NCBI GenBank assembly: GCA_034437455.1
Contig: DAOTUB010000236.1
Coordinates: 1-25,154 of the forward strand
Length of the DNA stretch: 25,154 nucleotides
Direction: 5' to 3'
Origin: DAOTUB01 sp034437455
GTDB lineage: Bacteria > Chloroflexota > Anaerolineae > B4-G1
Of this stretch, positions 8,540 through 15,719 are shown one piece after another. Below the pieces are notes generated by a model, which was not told where the DNA came from, did no database searches, and saw only the letters and a program-made list of their open reading frames with translations. The stretch's first letter is position 1. Each line of letters opens with the position of its first letter. A program made the position numbers and the translations under genes.

Positions 8540-9225
8540 TTACATTGACCATAGACGGCCAAGAGATCCAGGTCCAAGAGGACCAAACGATCCTGGAAGC
8601 AGCGCGCGAGCGCCACATTCATATTCCCACCCTCTGCTACCACGAGGCGATGGAGCCGTTTGGAGCCTGCCGGTTGTGCGTGGTCGAGATAGAGATGGGC
8701 CAGGGCCAGCGACGACTGGTGACCTCGTGCGCCTATCCCTGCGCCGACGGCCTGGTCGTGTACACCCACTCGGACGCGGTGTTACAGTCGCGCCGCACTA
8801 CCGTGGAATTGTTGATGGCCTCGTCGGCCCACGTTCCCATCGTCCGCCAACTAGCTGAGGAATTGGGCGTCGGCGAGCCGCGCTTTACGATGGAGGAAAA
8901 CGACTGCATCCTCTGTGGCCTGTGCGTGCGGGCCTGCCAGGAGCTTGTCGGCGTGGGCGCGATCAGCCTCATCAACCGGGGTATGGAGAAGGAGGTCAGC
9001 GCGCCGTTCCACATCGCCTCCCACGCCTGCATCGGGTGTGGCACCTGCGTGCTGGTCTGCCCCACGGGCGCCATCACCCTGGCCGACATCAACGGCGACG
9101 CGCGGACGACTCACGCCTGGGAATCCGAGTTTGAGGCCGTGGACTGCCAGGTCTGGGACCATCGTTGCCTGTCGCCAGAATTTGCCGATCACACGAAATT
9201 ACTGGCTGAGGAGGCCGTGCGATGA
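8536..9225 (+). CDS. HydA/NuoG N-terminal-like ferredoxin subunit
   Basis: This 229-residue iron-sulfur protein resembles the N-terminal part of NuoG, HoxU or HydA, without any catalytic domain. A plant-type [2Fe-2S] domain lies at residues 1-75 (Cys34, Cys45, Cys48 and a Cys in TSCAYP). Two [4Fe-4S] motifs follow, CILCGLCVRAC and CIGCGTCVLVCP, at about residues 120-180. The usual His-Cys3 cluster signature of NuoG is not evident. It is coupled by ATGA overlaps to both the NuoF-GltD gene upstream and the HdrA gene downstream. This placement suggests an electron wire between the NADH module and the HdrA module. Confidence 0.9.
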   Translation: MITLTIDGQEIQVQEDQTILEAARERHIHIPTLCYHEAMEPFGACRLCVVEIEMGQGQRRLVTSCAYPCADGLVVYTHSDAVLQSRRTTVELLMASSAHVPIVRQLAEELGVGEPRFTMEENDCILCGLCVRACQELVGVGAISLINRGMEKEVSAPFHIASHACIGCGTCVLVCPTGAITLADINGDARTTHAWESEFEAVDCQVWDHRCLSPEFADHTKLLAEEAVR

Positions 9226-11291
9226 GCAACGTCAAAGTAGGCGTCTTTATCTGCGATTGCGGCGACCAGATCGCCTCCATTCTGGATATGGAGACCCTGG
9301 AGAAAGCGACACGCGCTCTGCCAGGAGTGGCCATCGCCCGGCGATTGTGTCGCGCCTGCTCGCCCGATGGGCTGGCGGCCATTCAATCGGCCATCGCCGA
9401 AGAAGGGCTAGACCGGGTGCTCGTCGCCGGATGCCCCCCCCGCACGCTGGAGCCTCGTTTCCGCGCTGCGTGCGAGGAGGCGGGTTTGAATGGCGACCTG
9501 TTCGAGTTGGTGGACATCCGCGAAGGCTGCGCCTGGGTACACCAGGACGAGCCAGCGGCGGCCACCGCCAAGGCGGTCGATTTGATCCGCATGGGAGTCG
9601 CCAAAGACGTGCTGCGCCAGGCGCGCCAGCCCGTCAGCGCCGAGATTGCGCCCGCCGCGCTGGTCGTCGGCGGAGGAGTGGCCGGTATGACCGCCGCCCT
9701 ATCGCTGGCCAGCGCCGGCCTGCCGGTCAAGCTGGTCGAGCGGGGAGCGGCGTTGGGCGGGATGCTGCGCGACGCGCACACCCTCTACCCCGACCGGCGC
9801 AGCGCGGCCGATTTCGTGGCCGCAAAGGCCCAGGCCGTGACCCATCACCCTCGCATCAACGTCCTGCTGGAGAGCGAGATCGCGGACATCACGGGGACGG
9901 TGGGACGGTACACGGTCCACGTCAATGGGTCGGACCGGCACAACGGCTCGTCAACCTTCGACGTGGGCGCCATCGTCGTCGCCACGGGCGCGCGCACCCT
10001 CCAACCGTGGGGGTTGTTCCGCTACGACGGAAAACGGGTAGTCACACAACTTGAGTTCGAGCGCGAGCTGCAGGACGCGGAAACCAGCGATGTGGTGATG
10101 ATCCTCTGCGCCGGGCAGCGCGACGAGACCATCCCCTACTGCTCTGGCGTCTGCTGCATGGGCGCGCTCAAGCAGGCCATGGAGGTCAAAGCCGCCAACC
10201 CGGAGGCGAACGTCACGATTCTCTTCCGCGACCTCTATCTGCTGGGCGAGGGGATTCACGAGAACCAGGTGATCGAGACGCGGCAGGCTGGCGTGGAGTT
10301 TATCCGTTATGCGCCGTCGTCGCCCCCGGTGGTGGGCGAGAAAGCGGTTCAGGTCCATGACGAGTTGACCGGAACCGAGCGCCGCCTGCCCTACGACCGC
10401 GTCGTCCTGGCGACTCCATTGGTTCCGCAGCCCGACGCCAGCGTGGTGGCCCACGCGCTGGGCATCACCCAGGACGCGAACGGCTTTTTCCCCGAAATGC
10501 GCCATCGCCTGCGCCCGCAGAACTATGCCGAGCGAGGCATCTACATTTGCGGCGCGGCCCACTCCCCAACCGGCTGGATCGAGGCCGAGTTCCAGGCCGC
10601 CAGCGCCGCCTTCAAGGCGCTGCGTCACCTGCGGACGGATCGAGTCACGAGCCACGCCCCCGTCGCCGTGGTGGACGAAACGCTCTGCACCGGCTGCGGC
10701 AACTGCGTCGAGACCTGCGCCTTTGACGCCATTTCGATGCGCAAGCGGGAAGGGGTGCTGGACTTATCTCAGGTCGATCCCCTGCTGTGCAAAGGGTGCG
10801 GCAACTGTGTCGTCGCCTGCCCGGTCAAGGCGATCAACCTGCCGCTCGACAGCGACGCCCAGGTGCTGGCCCAGATCGACGCAGCGTTGTCGTCAGCGCC
10901 GCAGAACGGACGGTCCCGCATCCTGGCCTTTGGGTGCGAGTGGAGCGGCCAGGCCGCCGCCGAGTCTGCCGGGGCGAACAAGTTGAGCTACCCGGCTGAC
11001 GTGCGCCTCATTCGGGTAGGATGTTCGGCCCGCCTCGATCCGATGCACGTCCTGTGGGCCTTTTTCAGCGGGGCCGACGGGGTCTTTTTGGGAGCCTGCC
11101 CGCCAGGCGACTGCCATTACGTCAACGGCAACCGCTACGCCCAGGGGCGCATCAACACGCTGCGCGGCCTGCTGACCGGGAATGGTTTTGACCCGCGCCG
11201 TCTCCGGCTCGAATGGATCACGCCGGACGACCCGCGCGATTTTGTGGACAAGATCACGGATTTCACGAACCTCGTTCAAGCTCTGGGATAG
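9222..11291 (+). CDS. HdrA-like FAD iron-sulfur protein fused to an MvhD domain
   Basis: This is a 689-residue fusion. Residues 1-130 match the HdrA N-terminal domain (VGVFICDCG, VAGCPPRTLEP, IREGCAWVH). The FAD-binding Rossmann motif VGGGVAGM lies near residues 147-155. The HdrA cysteine motif PYCSGVCCMGALKQA follows at about 305. Two [4Fe-4S] motifs (CTGCGNCVETC and CKGCGNCVVACP) occupy about 485-545. The C-terminal 120 residues are an MvhD/FlpD [2Fe-2S] domain (AFGCEWSG, VGCSARLD, GACPPGDCHY). HdrA proteins carry the electron-bifurcating FAD in heterodisulfide-reductase complexes, and MvhD delivers electrons to it. No HdrB or HdrC is encoded here, so the acceptor is probably something else. 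The start overlaps the upstream gene by 4 bases. Confidence 0.92.
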   Translation: MSNVKVGVFICDCGDQIASILDMETLEKATRALPGVAIARRLCRACSPDGLAAIQSAIAEEGLDRVLVAGCPPRTLEPRFRAACEEAGLNGDLFELVDIREGCAWVHQDEPAAATAKAVDLIRMGVAKDVLRQARQPVSAEIAPAALVVGGGVAGMTAALSLASAGLPVKLVERGAALGGMLRDAHTLYPDRRSAADFVAAKAQAVTHHPRINVLLESEIADITGTVGRYTVHVNGSDRHNGSSTFDVGAIVVATGARTLQPWGLFRYDGKRVVTQLEFERELQDAETSDVVMILCAGQRDETIPYCSGVCCMGALKQAMEVKAANPEANVTILFRDLYLLGEGIHENQVIETRQAGVEFIRYAPSSPPVVGEKAVQVHDELTGTERRLPYDRVVLATPLVPQPDASVVAHALGITQDANGFFPEMRHRLRPQNYAERGIYICGAAHSPTGWIEAEFQAASAAFKALRHLRTDRVTSHAPVAVVDETLCTGCGNCVETCAFDAISMRKREGVLDLSQVDPLLCKGCGNCVVACPVKAINLPLDSDAQVLAQIDAALSSAPQNGRSRILAFGCEWSGQAAAESAGANKLSYPADVRLIRVGCSARLDPMHVLWAFFSGADGVFLGACPPGDCHYVNGNRYAQGRINTLRGLLTGNGFDPRRLRLEWITPDDPRDFVDKITDFTNLVQALG

Positions 11292-11310
11292 AGCCGGGGT
11301 TGAAAAACTC

Positions 11311-11417
11311 GGGTTAGTAAACCCTTGCGAAGGTTTATCAGCAACTTGCAAGCCAAAAGTGCTCTTGTCAACCATAAATACTCGTCTTGCCGAACTCATT
11401 CGTAACCTTCGCAAGGG
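11311..11417. repeat. Long-loop inverted repeat between the HdrA and FrhB genes
   Basis: CCCTTGCGAAGGTT at 11322-11335 is repeated perfectly in inverted orientation at 11404-11417, 68 bases apart. A smaller hairpin, GGGTT-AGTA-AACCC at 11311-11324, overlaps the left arm and could compete with the long pairing. There is no T tract. This is the only sizeable gap inside the redox operon, so it could be an mRNA-processing or stability element, or a small inserted repeat. Confidence 0.6.
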
Positions 11418-11458
11418 CGGCTGAGTAATTACATCAATTCAGTATAGGAGGACAACGT

Positions 11459-12622
11459 ATGTCAACACGATTGCAACAAGAAGTATGGGCTTTGGACCGT
11501 TGTTCCGGCTGCGGCGTGTGCGTGGCGGCCTGTTCCAAAGGCGTGCTCTACTGGAACGAGGAGCAGCATCCCCTCCTGGAGGAACGCGAAAAGGCGCTGG
11601 GGCTTTCGCACATCAAGCTGCGGACCTGCGAGGTCTGCGAAAAGTTCTGCGAGCTGAGCTGCCCCCGCCTGGTGGACTGGATGCCGCTGGAGCCTCGCGC
11701 CACGTTCTCGGCGCGGTCGGCTGGCGTCGTCCAGAGCGGCGACGTCAACGACGTCATTCAATCGCTGCTCGTGGCCGCCCGCTCGGCGGACCTGATCGAC
11801 GGCGCACTCATGCTCGACATGGATCCCTTGACGCTGGAACCGGTCGCTCGCGTCGCCACGACGGTCGACGAGATCGTCAGCAGCGTGGGGATGCAGTATC
11901 TCTGGACGCCGGTGCTCAGCGCGCTGAACGAAGCGATCTTTGAGATGGGCCTGACCAAGCTGGCCATCGTGGGCGCTCCCTGCGTGGCCGAAGGCGCGCG
12001 CCGACTTGTGAACGCCGAGAACGATCGTCTGTGGCCCTACCAGGAAGCGATTCGCCTGACCATCGCTCCCTTCTGCACCGGGACGTATCTGCCGGACATG
12101 GTCGCCGATTTGCTCGAGCGAGGCTTGGGCATTCCTCGACACCAGATCCGCAGCCTGACTACCTCGGTGACGGAGGGCAAGCTGACAGTCTCGATGTGGG
12201 ACGGCACAGAACGCGCGATCCCACTGACCGAGGTGGAGCCTTTCACGCGGCGCGGCTGCGGCAGTTGCGACGATTACCTGGGCGAGTCGGCGGACATCGC
12301 CGTGGGGACCGTCGGAGCGCGGCCGGGCTATGCCACGCTCATCGTCCGCACACCCGTCGGCGAGGTCTTTGTCCAGAATGCGCGAGGCTTTGGCCTGCTG
12401 GAGACGAGCGATCAAGTGGACGAAGCGGCGCTCAACGCAGCCAAGGCGGAAAAAGACCGCCGGGCGCGGGCCCAGGCGTTCGACGGGTTCCACATTCTGA
12501 TGCTGGATGCTCTGAGCGATCCGAGAAAGCGCGCGCAGGTCAGAAAGCAATTCGTCAATCTATACGGCGCTCCACAGGGGAGAGCTGCAATGAGGGAGGT
12601 ACGCGATGTCGCTCATAGTTGA
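11459..12622 (+). CDS. FrhB/FdhB-family flavin iron-sulfur protein
   Basis: This 387-residue protein belongs to the coenzyme F420 hydrogenase/dehydrogenase beta-subunit family. An N-terminal ferredoxin region contains CSGCGVCVAAC and CEVCEKFCELSCP. The FrhB N- and C-terminal domains follow, including GAPCVAEG (about residue 172) and RRGCGSCDDY with the conserved DIAVG segment (about residues 263-285). Members bind FAD and pass electrons between F420 or another carrier and iron-sulfur partners. Whether this one uses F420, ferredoxin or only relays electrons cannot be read from sequence. ATG 11459 follows a TAGGAGGA site, and its 3' end overlaps the GXGXG gene by 17 bases. The context suggests it serves the glutamate-synthase domains downstream. 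Confidence 0.88.
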   Translation: MSTRLQQEVWALDRCSGCGVCVAACSKGVLYWNEEQHPLLEEREKALGLSHIKLRTCEVCEKFCELSCPRLVDWMPLEPRATFSARSAGVVQSGDVNDVIQSLLVAARSADLIDGALMLDMDPLTLEPVARVATTVDEIVSSVGMQYLWTPVLSALNEAIFEMGLTKLAIVGAPCVAEGARRLVNAENDRLWPYQEAIRLTIAPFCTGTYLPDMVADLLERGLGIPRHQIRSLTTSVTEGKLTVSMWDGTERAIPLTEVEPFTRRGCGSCDDYLGESADIAVGTVGARPGYATLIVRTPVGEVFVQNARGFGLLETSDQVDEAALNAAKAEKDRRARAQAFDGFHILMLDALSDPRKRAQVRKQFVNLYGAPQGRAAMREVRDVAHS

Positions 12623-13274
12623 TGCTAGCAAACGCGATCTGCGCTCCGTCAGCACAGAGCTGAAGGAAGCGGTCGCCCAGGGTCCCGTGACCATTCAAGA
12701 GACGGCTCATCTGCACGGTCTGGTCGCCGGTTTCAAGAGCGGCGAGGTGACGATCGAGGGAGACGGCGGCGATTATCTGGGCGCGCTGAACGCTGGAGCG
12801 ACGATCCGAGTCAAGGGAAACGCCGGTCGCTACCTGGCGGATAACATGACGCAGGGCGCTGTCATCGTCGAAGGCAGCACGGAATATGGCGCCGGCCCAT
12901 ACTGTTACGGTGGGACCGTCGTCGTCAACGGCGACGCGGGTGACTTTACCGCCGTGATGAACAAGGGCGCGACCATCATCGTTGGCGGAGACGTGGGCGA
13001 CGAAGTCGCGACCTACATGCTGGCCGGCGATCTGATCATCCTGGGCAACGCCGGCAAGAATCTGGGCAACTATCTCATCCGTGGCAACATCTACGTCGGC
13101 GGGGGGTGGGAAAGCCTGGGGCACAACACGCTGCTGGAAGAGATGACCCAGGCGGACACGGACAAGCTGCGCGGCTACTTTGAGCAATACGGCATCGAGG
13201 CCGATCCGACGACCTTCAAAAAGATCGTCCGTCTGTCGGAAAAGCCTTTCTATAAAACGAAGAAAGCCGCTTAA
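12606..13274 (+). CDS. Split glutamate synthase, GXGXG (GltB3-like) domain protein
   Basis: This 222-residue stand-alone GXGXG domain forms the right-handed beta-helix found at the C-terminus of bacterial glutamate synthase large subunits. In archaea the same domain is a separate protein. Repeated G-x-x-G-x-x-G turns run from residue 48 to 175 (GDGGDYLGALN, GNAGRYLADNM, GDAGDFTAVMN, GDVGDEVATYM, GNAGKNLGNYL). The domain is structural and also occurs in formylmethanofuran dehydrogenase subunit C, but the adjacent FMN domain argues for the glutamate-synthase assignment. It overlaps the FrhB gene by 17 bases and lies 11 bases before the FMN-domain gene. Confidence 0.9.
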   Translation: MSLIVDASKRDLRSVSTELKEAVAQGPVTIQETAHLHGLVAGFKSGEVTIEGDGGDYLGALNAGATIRVKGNAGRYLADNMTQGAVIVEGSTEYGAGPYCYGGTVVVNGDAGDFTAVMNKGATIIVGGDVGDEVATYMLAGDLIILGNAGKNLGNYLIRGNIYVGGGWESLGHNTLLEEMTQADTDKLRGYFEQYGIEADPTTFKKIVRLSEKPFYKTKKAA

Positions 13275-13285
13275 GGAGAATACCC

Positions 13286-14833
13286 ATGCCATCAGTTAAT
13301 GGAACGTTTTGTGTTACTGTAATGAAAGACCGGTGCATCAACGCCAGGATGCCCGGCAAATGCGCCACCTGCGTCGAGGTCTGTCCCTACGACGTCTATG
13401 CTCTGGACGACGACGGGAACGTCCACGTCCAGAACTATAACGCCTGCGTCGGCTGCCGCATCTGCGCCGAGTTCTGCCCGGAGGACGCCATCCGCATCAA
13501 CCCAGCCGAGTCCGAGTTCCTGGTGCGCTCGCCGTGGACCTTTCCCCAGGTGGAGGAAATTCACCACAAGGCGCAGTCCGGCCAGTACGAATTGCGGGGC
13601 TTTGGCACCATGGGCTATGCGCCCAGCTTTGACAACATCACTGTCGTGCCCTCCCAGATCGCCTCCGCCGCTCCCCGCGACAAGTACCGGGAGGAGTGCG
13701 ACATGGAGGTCGTCATCGGCGAGGATACCTGCGAGCATCCGATCCGGATGCAGTACCCGTTTCTCTTCCCCGCCATGTCCTTCGGCGCGCTGTCCAGAGA
13801 AGCCCGGATGGCGCTGGCCATCGGCGCCGCCCAGACCGGCATCATCAGCAATACCGGCGAGGGCGGGCTGTTGAAGGATGAAAGCTGGCTGATCAAGGGA
13901 TACGAGAACGAAGAGCGAACGCTGAAACAATGGGAGCCGGGCGGCCACCTGGTCGTCCAGTGGTCCACGGGCCGCTGGGGGGTCTCGGCCGACTATGTCC
14001 GCGCCGGTGACGGGGTCGAGGTCAAGATCGGCCAGGGTGCCAAGCCGGGTATGGGCGGTCACCTGCTGGGAGCAAAGGTCACCGAAGAGATCGCCGCCAT
14101 ACGCGGCATTCCCGTCGGCAGCGACGCGCTCTCTCCCTGTCGCTACTATGACGTGCAAGACCTGGAGGACATGAAGCGCATGGTCGCCTTCTTGCGCGAC
14201 GTAACCGACTACCAGGTGCCCATATTCTTCAAGCTCGGTCCCAGCCGCCCCTACGCAGACGTCAAGGCCTGCGTCGAGGCCGGGGCAGACGCCATCTCGA
14301 TTGATGGGCTGGTAGGCGGCACGGGCGCTTCGCCAACCATCGTCACCCAGGGCGTGGGTATCCCGACGGTGGCTTTGATCCCGCCAGCCGTGCAAGCTCT
14401 GAAGGATCTGGGAGTGCATCGGAAAGTCAAGCTCTTCGTCCTGGGCGGCATCCGCCACGGGCTGGACGCCTACAAGGCGCTGGCGATGGGGGCCGATGGC
14501 GTCGGTTTCGGCGCGGCAGCCGAGATCGCGATGGGCTGCCGGGCATGTATGGCCTGCGCGACCGGCAAATGCCCCTACGGCATCACCTCGCAGGATCCCG
14601 AACTGCGCGCCCGACTCGACCCGGTGGAAGCCGGTCAACGACTGGCGAACTTTATCAAGGCGACGGCGGAGGAGCTCAAGATTCTGACCATGCTTTCTGG
14701 TCACGACAATATCCGAGACCTGGGCGAAGAAGATCTGCGCGCCACAGAGCTCAATACAGCGGCCATCACCGGGCTAAAGTTGATCGGCTATGAAAAACGA
14801 TTGCCCTGGTGGGATAACGGCCGAGGAAGCTGA
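13286..14833 (+). CDS. Split glutamate synthase, ferredoxin plus FMN synthase (GltB2-like) domain protein
   Basis: This 515-residue protein matches archaeal-type glutamate synthase domain 2. Residues 16-75 form a two-cluster ferredoxin, one with an unusual first motif (CINARMPGKCATC...CP) and one canonical (CVGCRICAEFCP). The FMN-binding TIM barrel follows from about residue 150 to 480, with SFGALSREARMAL, GEGG, the phosphate-site segment DGLVGGTGASP and GGIRHG. The cluster loop CRACMACATGKCPYGI is near residue 415. In the family this domain converts 2-oxoglutarate plus ammonia, supplied by a glutaminase domain, to glutamate. No glutaminase domain is encoded in this operon, so either free ammonia or a distant subunit is used, or the reaction differs. 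Confidence 0.92.
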   Translation: MPSVNGTFCVTVMKDRCINARMPGKCATCVEVCPYDVYALDDDGNVHVQNYNACVGCRICAEFCPEDAIRINPAESEFLVRSPWTFPQVEEIHHKAQSGQYELRGFGTMGYAPSFDNITVVPSQIASAAPRDKYREECDMEVVIGEDTCEHPIRMQYPFLFPAMSFGALSREARMALAIGAAQTGIISNTGEGGLLKDESWLIKGYENEERTLKQWEPGGHLVVQWSTGRWGVSADYVRAGDGVEVKIGQGAKPGMGGHLLGAKVTEEIAAIRGIPVGSDALSPCRYYDVQDLEDMKRMVAFLRDVTDYQVPIFFKLGPSRPYADVKACVEAGADAISIDGLVGGTGASPTIVTQGVGIPTVALIPPAVQALKDLGVHRKVKLFVLGGIRHGLDAYKALAMGADGVGFGAAAEIAMGCRACMACATGKCPYGITSQDPELRARLDPVEAGQRLANFIKATAEELKILTMLSGHDNIRDLGEEDLRATELNTAAITGLKLIGYEKRLPWWDNGRGS

Positions 14834-14879
14834 ATTGACCAGGGATATGATCCGTATTTCTATCAAATAGGAGGTAAAG

Positions 14880-15398
14880 ATGTCTGCGATCAAGTTCGAA
14901 AACGCCGTTGTGGCAAGCATTCTGGAGGAAGCCATCGAATTTTGCGCCAGGAAAACGGGCCTCAAAGAGAGAGAAAAGGTGCTGGAGGCGATACGTAGAG
15001 GCGAGTGCTCTGTCTGCGAATACCTGCGCTATGCGTTGGCAAAAGGGGTAGCCAGGTACCTGGGTTCAATGGACGACACCGTCAAAGCTATCTACGTATT
15101 TGAGCCAGAGTATGCGACCGGTATGGACGTGGCGATCCCTGGTCGGCCTAACTTTTCACCTGGAATCAACATGATCGCCAGAGTCAGCCGCAAGAGCGCA
15201 GCGTTGTCGTCGGTCGTGGCCTCGTTGAACTCCGCTCTGGCCGAAGAGTGCAAACAACTCGCCTGCCCCAAAGCGAACAGCCTGTGCTTCGGGCTTGACG
15301 TCGAAGTGGCCGACGAGAGTGAAGTGCTGAATCGAACGGGTTATGGCGCTTTGATCAGTTCTCTTTCCGTTCGCCCTATGGAGGTCTGGCAGAGATAG
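14880..15398 (+). CDS. Conserved-looking protein of unknown function, last gene of the redox operon
   Basis: I do not recognise this 172-residue protein. ATG 14880 follows a strong AGGAGGT site and lies 46 bases after the FMN-domain gene, so it is very probably in the same transcript. It has no membrane segment or signal peptide. Cysteines occur at EFCARK, GECSVCEYL (a CxxC), EECKQLACP and SLCFG, enough for a metal or redox site, but no known motif is evident. The N-terminal 60 residues look helical, and the C-terminal half looks mixed alpha/beta. An accessory or assembly factor for the complex is possible but is only inferred from position. Confidence 0.75.
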   Translation: MSAIKFENAVVASILEEAIEFCARKTGLKEREKVLEAIRRGECSVCEYLRYALAKGVARYLGSMDDTVKAIYVFEPEYATGMDVAIPGRPNFSPGINMIARVSRKSAALSSVVASLNSALAEECKQLACPKANSLCFGLDVEVADESEVLNRTGYGALISSLSVRPMEVWQR

Positions 15399-15616
15399 AC
15401 TGATTTCTTTCAGTCCCACCAATCTCCAGGCCATGGGGAACCCCTAGCAAGTTGAGCGGATTGAGCCGCTATATAGGGTGCCTCTTCGAACGGATTCAGG
15501 AGTCGGCTGCCAGGTGAATCAACCTGGCTAGGAATTAGGGCAAATAGTATCTAATACTATATGTACCTCCTCTATAGACACCTGGCGAGTGCAAGCGCCA
15601 GGTGTCTTGTTTTTTT
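15398..15616 (+). other. Densely structured RNA-like region after the redox operon
   Basis: This stretch has no gene but contains consecutive hairpins: GACTGA/TCAGTC at 15398-15415, GGGG-AA-CCCC near 15435, AGCGG/CCGCT near 15460-15472, GCCAGGT/ACCTGGC around 15510-15530, and ATAGTAT-CTA-ATACTAT at about 15545-15561. It ends in a rho-independent terminator. A segment reading TCAGGAGTCGGCTGCC loosely resembles a B12 box, but the rest of a cobalamin riboswitch is not recognisable and no gene follows on this strand. It could be a 3' UTR-derived or free-standing small RNA. Confidence 0.4.
15576..15616 (+). terminator. Rho-independent terminator of the redox operon
   Basis: A perfect 12-bp stem (AGACACCTGGCG pairing with CGCCAGGTGTCT) encloses the loop AGTGCAAG and is followed by TG and seven T residues. 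It ends plus-strand transcription before the convergent MerB-like gene. Confidence 0.92.
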
Positions 15617-15719
15617 ACCTGGCTCCCGATCACGGCTAGCAGGAATGGCCCAGATCGGCTACAGGCGGCCCCAGCGCCAGCCTACCACCGGCGCGACGCT
15701 GCCGTTCAAAAGCCCTCGA

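Noticed and set aside
4877..9225. The first three redox genes as part of respiratory complex I
   Set aside because: No nuoA-D or H-N genes follow, the NuoG-like subunit is truncated to its ferredoxin part, and the operon continues with HdrA and glutamate-synthase genes.
13292..14704. A 470-residue antisense frame over the FMN glutamate-synthase gene
   Set aside because: Its composition is that of a GC-rich codon-position shadow; the sense gene has unambiguous motifs.
15495..15515. B12-box-like sequence (TCAGGAGTCGGCTGCC) as a cobalamin riboswitch
   Set aside because: The other conserved riboswitch blocks were not recognised, and no plus-strand gene lies downstream.
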